From: Methylobacter sp.
Lineage (GTDB): Bacteria; Pseudomonadota; Gammaproteobacteria; Methylococcales; Methylomonadaceae
Length of the DNA stretch: 53,106 bases
NCBI RefSeq assembly: GCF_004322395.1
Contig: NZ_SCTW01000070.1
Span: forward strand, 1 to 53,106
Direction: 5' to 3'
The notes beneath the pieces are model-generated. The model was not told the origin of the DNA. It saw only the letters and a list, made by a program, of their open reading frames with translations, and did no database searches. Of the stretch, positions 9,006 to 18,474 are shown in pieces. The position numbers and the translations under genes were made by a program. Each line of letters opens with the position of its first letter. Position 1 is the first letter of the stretch.

Positions 9006-9893
9006 TTATTTAGCGAAGACAACTTGATTTCTGCCCTTGTTTTTGGCCGTATACATGGCTTTATCTGCACGTTGGATGAAAGACTCGGTAGTATCATTGT
9101 CGCGTAAAGTGCTAACCCCAAGGCTTGCTGTGACTTTAATAGTTTCCATGCCGTAAGCTATTGTGTGATGTTGAATTGAAGAGCGAATTCGTTCTGCCAG
9201 CAATTCTGCACCATTGGCATCTGTGTCACTTAATAAAATTACGAATTCTTCGCCGCCATAGCGGAAAACAATATCACTGTCCCTTAGACTTTCTTTGATC
9301 TTTTTTGCACTAAAAGCCAGCGTGATGTCGCCGCAATCATGGCCATATTTATCGTTGATGGCTTTAAAATGATCGATATCAAAGAAAATAAGCGATAATT
9401 TTTTGGCGGTGCGATTAGCAAGGCTCATTTCCCGTTTAATGGAGTCATTAAAAGACGTCCTATTATGAGTTTGGGTGAGTGGATCCGTATAAGCCATTTT
9501 TAAGGCCTGATGAAATAAAGTTGCATTCTTCAGCGGATAAATTAAGCAACAAAGCAGCGCTTCCAGCAACTGGAGATCAGCATCGCTGAATCTATGGTTG
9601 CGCATCAGTTTTAATTCTCCCAATTGTTGTTGTTCAACTTTAAGCGCGTAATTACAAGAATGCCTTGTAAAAACGCCGCTTTTTATTTCCAATCCAAATT
9701 CCGTATTGATATAAACATAGGCGCTATGAGGGACCATGTTTGCGATTTTATTACTAAAAATCGCGATCAGCTCATTAAATTCTAAAGTTGTTTGTAACGC
9801 GCTGCTTATATCGTAATGATGGAGGTTGACTGCCTTGGTTGCTTCAAAAGTGTTATTGTTGATAATCGCTAAGTTTGCTGAATTTTCGATCAT
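9006..9893 (-). CDS. Diguanylate cyclase with N-terminal GAF-like domain
   Basis: 295 residues from ATG 9893, chosen because GGGAAG precedes it; the frame continues upstream to 9959 without a ribosome-binding site. Residues 1-125 look like a degenerate GAF domain. The GGDEF domain follows with DPLTQTHNR, FFDIDHFKAIND and an active GGEEF motif, preceded by the I-site RDSD. It should therefore make c-di-GMP and be feedback-inhibited. No membrane segment or receiver domain is present. It is convergent with rluB, and a 28-base perfect palindrome lies 75 bases before its start. Confidence 0.93.
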   Translation of the reverse strand: MIENSANLAIINNNTFEATKAVNLHHYDISSALQTTLEFNELIAIFSNKIANMVPHSAYVYINTEFGLEIKSGVFTRHSCNYALKVEQQQLGELKLMRNHRFSDADLQLLEALLCCLIYPLKNATLFHQALKMAYTDPLTQTHNRTSFNDSIKREMSLANRTAKKLSLIFFDIDHFKAINDKYGHDCGDITLAFSAKKIKESLRDSDIVFRYGGEEFVILLSDTDANGAELLAERIRSSIQHHTIAYGMETIKVTASLGVSTLRDNDTTESFIQRADKAMYTAKNKGRNQVVFAK

Positions 9894-9967
9894 GGCCGCT
9901 TCCCAATGGATTGAAACTATTACGTTACAATAGCTAATGCGAAGCCTGTGCCATTTCACTTAAAAAC

Positions 9968-9995
9968 AATATTAATCAATGCATTGATTAATATT
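9968..9995. promoter_or_regulatory. Perfect 28-base palindrome upstream of the diguanylate cyclase
   Basis: The 14-base arm AATATTAATCAATG is followed directly by its exact reverse complement with no spacer. It sits 75 bases before the start at 9893, a plausible operator position for a dimeric regulator. A T-run follows on the plus strand, but no plus-strand gene ends nearby, so a terminator is less likely. Confidence 0.5.
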
Positions 9996-10413
9996 TTTTA
10001 ATTTAAAAATACTCGATGCCATAAAATTGACACTCTAAAGCGGCAAAGGGTTGCCTATGAATGGGCTTGAGAGTTGCTCTATTGCCGTCATGTTTAATTT
10101 CAGGGAGCGGGTTAATCTGTAGATTCTTACTCAGATTCAGCTCATAAATGCAACGAACTAAATCGCCCCCCGAAAAAATGCTCCGCTCATTGAGGCTATC
10201 AATCTATTTTAATAGGATGAATGGGGCACTAAATGCCGTGTAAACGCGCATTTTAGCGCTGCTTGGATTTTCGCGCTTTACCAACGCATATAGAGAGGTG
10301 CAATCTGGGAAACTGGCCTTATAACAGCCGAATATTGAGTTAAAACTAATAAGTCCGACAAATTCTAAAGCCTGAAGTCCATTAAGAGCCTTTAAAATTA
10401 TAGCTTTTTACTT
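9996..10413. other. Intergenic, no gene seen
   Basis: No ORF or clear structure was recognised. TAAGTCCGACA near 10348 is the inverse of TGTCGGACTTA near 20168, possibly ends of a decayed mobile element, but no transposase remnant is visible. Confidence 0.4.
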
Positions 10414-12669
10414 TCAGCCAAAATTTTCGACTGTAAACAGGCATTCTTCCGCGACGCAAGGCATCGCAAAGAAATAGCCCTGACCGAATTGGCAACCTTG
10501 ATTTTTTAGATAGCCTATCTGCCCTGCATGCTCAATCCCTTCAGTGATAATTTTAATACCCATGTGTTGCGCGATTGCAATAATGGAATTAACAATCACC
10601 TTATCGTCATTCATTTCCAGAATATCTCTTATAAAAGAACGATCTATTTTTAACATATTAACCGGGAACTGCTTAAGATAAGTCAACGAGGAATAACCCG
10701 TACCAAAATCATCCAATGAAATACTAACACCAAGATGCTGCAAGCCTTTAAGCATCTTGATAGTTTGATTCATGTTTTTCATGATGACGGTTTCGGTAAT
10801 TTCCAACTCCAAATATTGAGGCTCTAAAGCGTACAAATTCAAAGCATGCTTAACCACTTCAACCAGATCATGTTGCATAAACTGTCGCGCCGATAAATTA
10901 ACCGACATTTTCAAGTTGCTTCTTCCAGCCTCATGCCATCGCTTTAACTGCTGACACGCACTATGCAGTACCCACTCGCCAATGCCGATAATCAAACCTG
11001 TCTCTTCCGCAATCGGTATAAATAGATCAGGCGGAATAAGCCCGCGTTTAGGATGTCGCCAACGAATCAAAGCTTCAAAACTCACAATTTCGGAAGTTTG
11101 CAAATTAACAATAGGTTGGTAATACAACACTAATTCCTGGTTTTCTAGCACTGAACGTAAATCATTTTCCAGGGTACTGCGTGTCAAGGCCTGTTCACGC
11201 ATGTTATCGGAATAACATTGGTAATTATTGCGCCCCTGTTCTTTGGCATGGTACATCGCTGTATCCGCATTTTTCATTAATTCGGCGACCGAGTGTCCGT
11301 CCTTAGGGAAAAAAGCGATGCCAACACTGGTCGTGGTCATAAATTTGTTGCCTGATAAATCAAACGCTTTGGATAATTCAGACAAAATCTTTTGGGCAAT
11401 TTCGGCAGTATGCAAGGTGACGGATTGCTCGTCTTCAAAGTCTGACAGCACTATCATGAATTCATCGCCCCCAAAACGCGACACGGTATCGCTTTCGCGT
11501 ACGCAATTTTGAAGGCGCTTGGCAACCCCTTGCAGCAATAAGTCCCCTATAAAATGCCCCAATGTATCGTTCAGGGTTTTAAAACGGTCAAGATCCAGAA
11601 ATAATACCGAAACCCACTGCTTATGCCGGGTAGCCCGTACAATGCTGTGCTTTAAACGCTCATTAAACAACACCCGGTTCGGCAGAGCGGTCAGCGCATC
11701 GTAATGCGCCATAATTTCAATTTGCTCCTCCGTTTGTTTACGGCGGGTAATATCCGAAAATATGCCAATAAAATGAGTTACCTTGCCAAATTGATCGTTA
11801 ATGGCATTAATGCTCAAACATTCGAGATAAAAATCACCGTTCTTGCGCCGGTTCCAAATTTCACCTTGCCAGCCTCCTTCACGGTTGATCTTATTCCACA
11901 TCTGCCGGTAAAACTCGGGGGAATGTTTATAGGATTTTAAAATAGTCGGTGATTTGCCGATCACCTCATCGGCATCGTAACCGGTGACAGCAGTGAAAGC
12001 AGGGTTGACCTTAACAATGCGCAACTGATGATCGGTAATCAAAATACCTTCATCACTGTTTTCAAACACCTTGGCGGCCAATCTCAATTCGTCTTCCAAT
12101 TGTTTATGGGAACTGATGTCAACGACATTGACTAACAGATAGGGCTCTTCGGGTGCATTTGCCTGAAGGACATGAGGCTTAACCAAACGTCCGCTGAGTT
12201 CTACCAATAAAGGAGGAAGCCTATACCTGTTTAAACGCAATTCAATGCGTTTATTTTCAGGGCGTTTAAAAAATGCCTGGTACCGAGCATTGAAAATTAT
12301 CAAGTCTTCATGATGGATAAAATGCACAAAATATTTATCGTTCTCAAATTCACCGGCATGATAATTAAGCCATTCATGAATGGTGCGATTGCTCTGCAAT
12401 ATTTGAGCTTTGCTGTTCAGGATCAAATAGCCCACAGGAGCACGATCAAAAAACTGGCTTGCGTTTCTTTGCGCGACCAGTAATTCGGCTTGGGCCATTC
12501 TGAGCTGTTCATTCTGCATTTCCAGCTCAACCTGGTGTACTGTTAACTCATGAAAAATCTTGGCATTTTCACTTTGATCGAACAGAACAATATCTTCCTC
12601 TTGCATGGCAATCAGGGATTCAGCCTTTTCTCTTAAGATATTGTAATATGAGGTATTTTTATGTCTCAT
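10414..12669 (-). CDS. PAS-PAS-GGDEF-EAL bifunctional c-di-GMP protein
   Basis: 751 residues from ATG 12669, which has a strong AGGGGAG ribosome-binding site and avoids overlap with the upstream gene. An N-terminal coiled region (FHELTVHQVELEMQNEQL) leads into two PAS domains (about 80-190 and 200-310), the second with a typical PAC end. The GGDEF domain has GGDEF and an RESD I-site. The EAL domain is complete, with FEALIRW, NLSARQF, ELEITETV, DDFGTGYSSL, LKIDRSFI and a distal EGIEH. Both catalytic domains look intact, so the output could be synthesis or hydrolysis depending on input. It lies 34 bases downstream of the CheB-CheR-PAS gene on the same strand, so they are probably one operon. 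Confidence 0.95.
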   Translation of the reverse strand: MRHKNTSYYNILREKAESLIAMQEEDIVLFDQSENAKIFHELTVHQVELEMQNEQLRMAQAELLVAQRNASQFFDRAPVGYLILNSKAQILQSNRTIHEWLNYHAGEFENDKYFVHFIHHEDLIIFNARYQAFFKRPENKRIELRLNRYRLPPLLVELSGRLVKPHVLQANAPEEPYLLVNVVDISSHKQLEDELRLAAKVFENSDEGILITDHQLRIVKVNPAFTAVTGYDADEVIGKSPTILKSYKHSPEFYRQMWNKINREGGWQGEIWNRRKNGDFYLECLSINAINDQFGKVTHFIGIFSDITRRKQTEEQIEIMAHYDALTALPNRVLFNERLKHSIVRATRHKQWVSVLFLDLDRFKTLNDTLGHFIGDLLLQGVAKRLQNCVRESDTVSRFGGDEFMIVLSDFEDEQSVTLHTAEIAQKILSELSKAFDLSGNKFMTTTSVGIAFFPKDGHSVAELMKNADTAMYHAKEQGRNNYQCYSDNMREQALTRSTLENDLRSVLENQELVLYYQPIVNLQTSEIVSFEALIRWRHPKRGLIPPDLFIPIAEETGLIIGIGEWVLHSACQQLKRWHEAGRSNLKMSVNLSARQFMQHDLVEVVKHALNLYALEPQYLELEITETVIMKNMNQTIKMLKGLQHLGVSISLDDFGTGYSSLTYLKQFPVNMLKIDRSFIRDILEMNDDKVIVNSIIAIAQHMGIKIITEGIEHAGQIGYLKNQGCQFGQGYFFAMPCVAEECLFTVENFG

Positions 12670-12703
12670 CAACTCCCCTTTAACCTCATTACGGATACGG
12701 AAC

Positions 12704-15700
12704 TTAGTCCTGATGACACTCAGTAACAACAATCATCACGACTTCACCGCTATGATTATCCAACACTGAAGCGGACAAGCGTACCGTGATTTCATGTCCA
12801 TCCTTGGTTAAGCATTGCACCTTTAAATTTTGTTGCGTTGCCTCACCGCTAACGAGTGCCTGAATTTTATCGCGAGTTAATGCCTGTTCCTGCGCCGGAA
12901 CCAGATCGGTGATGTTAATATTGATCTTCTCCTGCTCTTTCCAGCCATACAGTTTTCCCGCACGTTGATTCCAGTCCATGATATTGCCTTGAGTATCCAG
13001 TAAAATGATAGCATCTTGTTCGCCATCCATTACAATCGTCGTTAAACGTTGCATACAGCTTATACAACTATTATTTGCCGTCGATTGTCTGGAACGTATA
13101 TCTCTTTCGGTAAAAGTAATCAATTCGCGATGGTGGTTTTCAGTATATAGCACTGAAACCGTCACCCAGACAGTAAAAACAGTGCCGTTTTTTGCAATAC
13201 GCTTGGTTTCAAATTCAGGAACCGGAGTACCGTTTTTCAACTTCATCCGTATCTGTTGGTCATTGGCTATTTCGGTTTCGGGTATGAGCATCGTAAAATT
13301 CATCTGTAAGGCTTCTGCTTCAGTCCACCCATACAGCTCTTCCGCACCACGGTTCCAAGTCAGAATTTGTCCATCCAGCGTTTGCAGAGTAATTGCATCA
13401 TGCGAATAGAGCACCATAGTTGCTAAACGTCGCGTTTCTTCCTGTTCGCGCTGTTGCAATTCAAATTGGGTTTTCTTAAGCTGGTCAATATCGACAAAGG
13501 TCAAGATAACGCCTGCGTACACATTATCTGAGATGGCATAAGGCGAGATACGCAACAAAAACCAATTTCCTGCTTCTATTTGCACCTCTTTAGCAATGGT
13601 TTGATGATTGAGCATAACTGAATTAATCAGCTCGCCCAGGCTAATATCAACGATACGATGCGATAAATGACTATAGGGGCGGTCTATATCATGCGCCATG
13701 ATATGGAATATGGACTGTAATTTTGGCGTAAAGCGGCGAATATCCAGGTTTTCATCCAAAAACAGCGTAGCGATTTGAGTGCTATTAAACAGGTTGTCCA
13801 GATCATTATTGAGCAAGGTTAATTCAGTAATTTTGCCTTGATATTCGGCATTGACGGTATAAAGTTCCTCGTTAACCGATTGCAGCTCTTCATTAGTGCT
13901 TTGCAGCTCTTCATTACTGGCAAGCAATTCTTCGTTGGTTGCCTGTAATTCTTCATTGGAGGTTTCCAGCTCTTCAACCGTGGCTTGCAGGTTTTCCCGG
14001 GTAAATTGCAGTTCATGCTCCAGATCGCTGATGCGTAGTTCTGCTTCTTGGTTAACGTCAAATGTCAACGACTCCGACTCACTCAAGACATCTTTTTTAA
14101 CGGTTTCGCTGATGAAAATAGCTAATAACGGATCCTGGCCTTTTTTTCCGGGTAAACATTTAACTCGTAAACTCAAAGAACGCACATCCTGAGCTTCACG
14201 AATACGAATATTGGACAAAATAATGTCGTCACGGCTGCTTAACGCACGTTTAATAGCGGTAGCAATAGGGATGGACAGGTCTTTTTTGACGATTTTAGTA
14301 ACATCCTGCACCAGTTTACCGCTGGGATAAGCAAGATAATCCTTGGCATCGCCAAATACATGCGTAACTTCCGCGTGTTCATTAACAATCAGCGTAAAGG
14401 GCAATAAATCATCTGCCAAGCCCCTCACAAATCGGTCGAGCACCCGATCATCCGCATAATAAGCAAGATTGGAACGGTTAACGGATGCAGGTGCCGAGTT
14501 ATGAAAAGGCCCTTTGGTAAAAGGCGCAGGATCCGCAATACCCAAACCGATACCTGAATTATATTTGCCTTTGGAACGATAAATTTTCCATTTAGGCCCG
14601 ACCAGATCGAAGTAATCGACCATTTCGCCGACAGATTCGCTGGCGCCCAACATTAAAATGCCTTCCTTGACCAGGGAAAAATTGAATAACGCCAAAATCT
14701 TACGTTGCAATATGGATTGCAGATAAATCAGCACGTTACGGCAGCTTAATAAATGAATATTGGTAAAGGGCGGATCTTTAATCAGATTGTGTTGCGCAAA
14801 CACCACCATTTCCCGGATTTTCTGGCTAACCTGATAATTATCTTCACGGCGTATAAAATATTTGCTTAATAACTCAGGCGGCACATCCGCAGCAATACTG
14901 GCGGGATAAATACCATTGCTGGCTTTTTCGACAGCCTTATGATCAACGTCGGTAGCAAAGATTTTGACCCTGAAATGTTCGCCGGTATGCTCCCGGTATT
15001 CCGCCAGCAACATGGCTAATGAATAGGCTTCTTCGCCGGTCGAACATGCCGCCACCCAAAGCCTGATTTCATCGTCCTGTAAATTTTCAATAAGGTTTCC
15101 CAACCATTTATCGCGCAACTCGTCAAACGCCAACTCGTCGCGAAAAAAACAGGTGACGCCAATCAGCAGTTCCTGAAACAAGGTCGCCACTTCATTCGGA
15201 TTATTTTGCAGAAAGCGCACATATTCGCTTAAATCCTGCAACTGATTGATCGTCACCCGACGTTCGATACGGCGCAATACGGTCGTTGGCTTGTAATAGG
15301 TGAAATCAACCTTGCTCTTCTCGCGCAACATCAAAAAAATGCGTGTCAAATCGCTGTCATCGCCTTGAAACCCGCCGTTTTCAGGGGCAGACGCATAGGG
15401 GTGTTTGACAAAAGACAGCAATTGTTTGGGCATTTCATCGGGCGGTAAAATAAAATCCGCCAAGCCGGTCGCAATCGCATTTTTTGGCATACCGTCAAAC
15501 TTGGCCGTTTCATCATCCTGCACCATGACCATGCCGCCGCGCTCCTTAATCGCACGAATGCCGCGCGTACCGTCGCTGCCGGTACCGGACAGCACGACAC
15601 TGATAGCATATTCGCCCATATCTTCCGCAAGCGAACGGAAAAATATGTCGATAGGCAAATTGAGGCCTTCCGAATGATCCTGCTCTGTTAATAACAAGCG

Positions 15701-15991
15701 GCCATGAAACGAACTGAGGTTTTTGCGCGGTGGCAACAGATAGATATTGTTTTCTTTGACCAAAACGCCGTCTTCGATGCGATTGACCGGCATTTCGGTA
15801 TGTTTGGATAACAGTTCAACCATCAAACTTTTGTAATCCGGCGACAGATGCTGCACCACCACAAACGCCAACCCTGAATTAGCCGGCATTTTCTTAAAAA
15901 ATGCTTCGATTGCCTCTAACCCGCCTGCCGAAGCGCCGATACCTACGATATATTTTGCGGGCTTAGTGGAGGATTCATTCAGTTCATTCAT
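12704..15991 (-). CDS. CheB-CheR-coiled-coil-PAS fusion protein
   Basis: 1095 residues. Residues 14-195 are a CheB methylesterase domain with the triad motifs GASAGG (Ser), QHLS (His) and GTGSDG (Asp), but no receiver domain. Residues 215-480 are a CheR methyltransferase ([28 protein letters not shown]). A heptad-repeat coiled coil follows near 640-720, with repeating NEELQ-x units, then a PAS_10-type domain and two more PAS domains to the end. Such fusions add and remove methyl groups from unknown partners and are usually tied to two-component or c-di-GMP pathways. The PAS-GGDEF-EAL gene just downstream fits that link. Confidence 0.94.
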   Translation of the reverse strand: MNELNESSTKPAKYIVGIGASAGGLEAIEAFFKKMPANSGLAFVVVQHLSPDYKSLMVELLSKHTEMPVNRIEDGVLVKENNIYLLPPRKNLSSFHGRLLLTEQDHSEGLNLPIDIFFRSLAEDMGEYAISVVLSGTGSDGTRGIRAIKERGGMVMVQDDETAKFDGMPKNAIATGLADFILPPDEMPKQLLSFVKHPYASAPENGGFQGDDSDLTRIFLMLREKSKVDFTYYKPTTVLRRIERRVTINQLQDLSEYVRFLQNNPNEVATLFQELLIGVTCFFRDELAFDELRDKWLGNLIENLQDDEIRLWVAACSTGEEAYSLAMLLAEYREHTGEHFRVKIFATDVDHKAVEKASNGIYPASIAADVPPELLSKYFIRREDNYQVSQKIREMVVFAQHNLIKDPPFTNIHLLSCRNVLIYLQSILQRKILALFNFSLVKEGILMLGASESVGEMVDYFDLVGPKWKIYRSKGKYNSGIGLGIADPAPFTKGPFHNSAPASVNRSNLAYYADDRVLDRFVRGLADDLLPFTLIVNEHAEVTHVFGDAKDYLAYPSGKLVQDVTKIVKKDLSIPIATAIKRALSSRDDIILSNIRIREAQDVRSLSLRVKCLPGKKGQDPLLAIFISETVKKDVLSESESLTFDVNQEAELRISDLEHELQFTRENLQATVEELETSNEELQATNEELLASNEELQSTNEELQSVNEELYTVNAEYQGKITELTLLNNDLDNLFNSTQIATLFLDENLDIRRFTPKLQSIFHIMAHDIDRPYSHLSHRIVDISLGELINSVMLNHQTIAKEVQIEAGNWFLLRISPYAISDNVYAGVILTFVDIDQLKKTQFELQQREQEETRRLATMVLYSHDAITLQTLDGQILTWNRGAEELYGWTEAEALQMNFTMLIPETEIANDQQIRMKLKNGTPVPEFETKRIAKNGTVFTVWVTVSVLYTENHHRELITFTERDIRSRQSTANNSCISCMQRLTTIVMDGEQDAIILLDTQGNIMDWNQRAGKLYGWKEQEKININITDLVPAQEQALTRDKIQALVSGEATQQNLKVQCLTKDGHEITVRLSASVLDNHSGEVVMIVVTECHQD

Positions 15992-16276
15992 AAGTTTTTG
16001 AAACTGTAAATATTGATAAAAACCAAAAAATCCTATTTCTCTGGTATTGCAGCCCAGTTTAATACAATAACATAAGCAATCTAAGGTTTTTTATCAGGCA
16101 GATCCCCTTAAATCAGCCTTATTTTTATTACAAATTGTTAATCAAATACTTACAAATATTATTTTCAAAAAAATAAGAGATCATGAAGGTGCAATGCGCG
16201 TTTATTTCACTCAGATAAATTTGGCAACAATCTGATTCATAATAATTTAAGCATTTACCATTACTATCCGACAGAC

Positions 16277-16310
16277 AAAAAAAAGGCCGATGCAAATGCA
16301 CCGGCCTTTT
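16277..16310 (-). terminator. Intrinsic terminator of fba
   Basis: Reading the minus strand, AAGGCCGGTGCA pairs with TGCATCGGCCTT and is followed by a T-run of eight. It begins 15 bases past the fba stop. The rest of 15992-16325 is AT-rich leader of the CheB-CheR gene with no feature recognised. Confidence 0.85.
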
Positions 16311-16325
16311 ACTCAGCTAATCGAT

Positions 16326-17405
16326 TTATAGGCTATTAACTGCATTCAATTCCTGGAAAGCCTGTTCCAAACGAGTCACCATACCGACTTCACCGGCACG
16401 TTGCCAAACGCGCGGATCGTAGTATTTTTTGTTTGGCTTGTCGTCACCGTCAGGGTTGCCGATTTGGCCTTGCAAATAACCTTCGTTTTGTTTGTAGTAA
16501 TTCATGATGCCTTCCCAAGTTGCCCATTGGGTATCGGTATCGATGTTCATTTTGATTACGCCGTAGCTGATTGATTCTTTGATTTCTTCTGCGCTGGAGC
16601 CTGAACCGCCGTGGAATACAAAGTTCAGAGTGTTTGCCGGAACGCCGAATTTTTCAGAAACGTGTTTTTGTGAGTTAGCCAAAATGCTTGGCGTCAATTT
16701 AACGTTGCCTGGTTTATAAACGCCGTGAACGTTGCCGAATGAAGCAGCAATAGTGAAACGCGGGCTAATTTTGCTTAACTCTTCATAAGCGTAAGCCACA
16801 TCTTCCGGTTGGGTGTACAGCATTGAATGATCCATATCGCTGTTGTCGACGCCGTCTTCTTCACCGCCGGTGCAGCCTAATTCGATTTCCAAAGTCATGC
16901 CCATTTTGGACATACGCGCCAGATATTGGCCGCAAATTTCAATGTTTTCTTTCAAGCTTTCTTCAGACAAATCCAGCATGTGCGAGCTGAATAATGGCTT
17001 GCCGGTTTCTGCGAAATGCTTTTCGCCGGCATCCAGCAATCCGTCAATCCAAGGCAGCAGTTTTTTAGCCGCGTGGTCGGTATGCAGAATGACAGGTACG
17101 CCATAAGCTTCAGCCACATTGTGTACATGCTTAGCACCGGAGATAGCGCCTAAAATAGCAGGAGTTTGGCCTTCCGCTTTAAGGCCTTTACCGGCAATAA
17201 ATGCTGCACCGCCGTTAGAAAACTGGATAACGATAGCCGATTTTACTTTCGCGGCCGCTTCCAACGCTGCATTAATCGAATCAGTGTTAATGACATTTAC
17301 CGCGGGCAATGCGAAGTTGTTTGCTTTGCAAATTGCAAAGATTTTTTGTACGTCATCGCCAGTTACAACACCGGGTTTTACTACATCTGAAATTTTCTGT
17401 GACAT
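16326..17405 (-). CDS. fba: Class II fructose-bisphosphate aldolase
   Basis: 359 residues from ATG 17405, the same length as E. coli FbaA. AGGA precedes the ATG; the open frame upstream to 17483 is discarded. Zinc-ligand motifs are present: LHTDHAAKK, GNVHGVYKPGNVKL and VFHGGSGS, with the class IIA active-site stretch IKMNIDTDTQWATWEG. The enzyme cleaves fructose 1,6-bisphosphate to dihydroxyacetone phosphate and glyceraldehyde 3-phosphate, in glycolysis or gluconeogenesis and, in a methylotroph, in the RuMP cycle. It is a single gene with its own terminator. No regulatory element is obvious. Confidence 0.97.
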   Translation of the reverse strand: MSQKISDVVKPGVVTGDDVQKIFAICKANNFALPAVNVINTDSINAALEAAAKVKSAIVIQFSNGGAAFIAGKGLKAEGQTPAILGAISGAKHVHNVAEAYGVPVILHTDHAAKKLLPWIDGLLDAGEKHFAETGKPLFSSHMLDLSEESLKENIEICGQYLARMSKMGMTLEIELGCTGGEEDGVDNSDMDHSMLYTQPEDVAYAYEELSKISPRFTIAASFGNVHGVYKPGNVKLTPSILANSQKHVSEKFGVPANTLNFVFHGGSGSSAEEIKESISYGVIKMNIDTDTQWATWEGIMNYYKQNEGYLQGQIGNPDGDDKPNKKYYDPRVWQRAGEVGMVTRLEQAFQELNAVNSL

Positions 17406-17985
17406 TAAGGATTCCTGTTTCAATCTGTTACGTTGAGGATGATCAAGCCGAAAGCCATTGCGATTGCGGAAAACATCCGCCAACCCAATGCGGTCAGCCG
17501 CTTATTATAAAGTGTGTTCGTATAATAGGCTACTTGCCGATAACCCAATCCTCACACAGAGGCCTTTATTTTTGAAGTTGTTTATATAATCAGCCCGTTT
17601 AAACTTGGAATCGGCGCAACATTTCCTGAAAATTAAATTTTATTCCATTGTGCCGTAGACTTTCTTCTTGGCAAAGATTGCTTACTGTCTTTTGAACAAG
17701 AACCCCAGCGATAGCCTAAAGCCCTCGATGGTTGCCGATAAAGACTTAATGCTCACTTAACCAAAAAATCATTGGATTTGATATTTCCGAATGAGGCGGC
17801 CGGGCCGGTCGCTCTTTATGCCCGTGGGTGCTACAACGGTCAGTTCTGTGAATGAGATGATTTCACCATCTAATTAATTTTTCAGACCAGACATCCCTAT
17901 AAATTATGTCTAAAAACTTTACACTTTATTTAAAATAACAAACCCAAAATAATTAAATCATATTTATATTCAATAAGTTAAATAA
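17406..17985. other. Long AT-rich divergent intergenic region between fba and the VPEID-CTERM gene
   Basis: No gene was recognised. On the minus strand a TATAAT lies about 100 bases upstream of fba (plus-strand positions 17504-17509) but has no good -35 partner. The right half leads into the sigma-54-like promoter at 17986. Confidence 0.45.
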
Positions 17986-18002
17986 TTGGAACAACTATTG
18001 CT
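17986..18002 (+). promoter_or_regulatory. Candidate sigma-54 promoter for the VPEID-CTERM/exosortase module
   Basis: TTGGAACAACTATTGCT matches the sigma-54 consensus YTGGCACGRNNNTTGCW except at two positions and keeps the required GG-N10-GC spacing (GG at 17988-17989, GC at 18000-18001). It would give a leader of about 180 bases before the ATG at 18195. Sigma-54 control of PEP-CTERM/exosortase genes is known in some bacteria. No enhancer site was identified. Confidence 0.5.
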
Positions 18003-18194
18003 TGTAAGATAATACTGCAAATTGATGGGAAATTTTGGTTTTATAGCAGTACGCTATTATCGATGCTAAAGGAATTACAGCTTGTACTAGACTGACAGAG
18101 CTGAAATTGAGCCTAGATTGATTTGCCGTGACTATAAATAGCAGTTAATTTTTCAATATAATATTTTATTCATTTTAATCACTAAGGAATAACC

Positions 18195-18374
18195 ATGAAA
18201 ACACTCATTCAAACTACGCTTTTTTTATCGCTGGCTTTAACAAGTCTTTTTGCAAATGCACAAACAGCACCAGATAGAGTAAGTGCTCCAGAAATCGGCA
18301 TCGACAGCGCCGTATTAGGTATAGGTTTATTGACCGGCCTCGTTGCTCTGATTTCTGAACGCCGTCGTAAATAA
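18195..18374 (+). CDS. Short secreted protein with VPEID-CTERM-like sorting tail
   Basis: A 59-residue protein. AAGGA at 18184-18188 precedes the ATG. Residues 1-22 (MKTLIQTTLFLSLALTSLF then ANA) form a signal peptide. Only a few residues (QTAPDRVS) separate it from a tail made of APEIGID, a hydrophobic helix (AVLGIGLLTGLVALI) and SERRRK. That tripartite tail is the sorting-signal layout of PEP-CTERM-type proteins, and APEIGID is close to the VPEID motif that pairs with exosortase E. The dedicated exosortase E gene lies 100 bases downstream, which strongly supports the assignment. The processed product would be a peptide of fewer than 20 residues, so its role may be structural or signalling; this is unknown. 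Confidence 0.88.
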   Translation: MKTLIQTTLFLSLALTSLFANAQTAPDRVSAPEIGIDSAVLGIGLLTGLVALISERRRK

Positions 18375-18388
18375 TTTCTACCGCTTAA

Positions 18389-18420
18389 GGGAGGCGATGG
18401 TAAAAACCCATCGCCTCCCT
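18389..18420 (+). terminator. Strong hairpin between the VPEID-CTERM gene and the exosortase gene
   Basis: GGGAGGCGATGG at 18389-18400 pairs with CCATCGCCTCCC at 18408-18419. There is no tight T-run, only TCTTTTCTC 15 bases later. It may act as a leaky terminator or mRNA 3' stabiliser that sets a high target-to-enzyme ratio. Confidence 0.6.
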
Positions 18421-18474
18421 CATCGCATGCCCGTCTTTTCTCTTCGAGTTTCCACTTAAGTTTAACTCTCCAAT

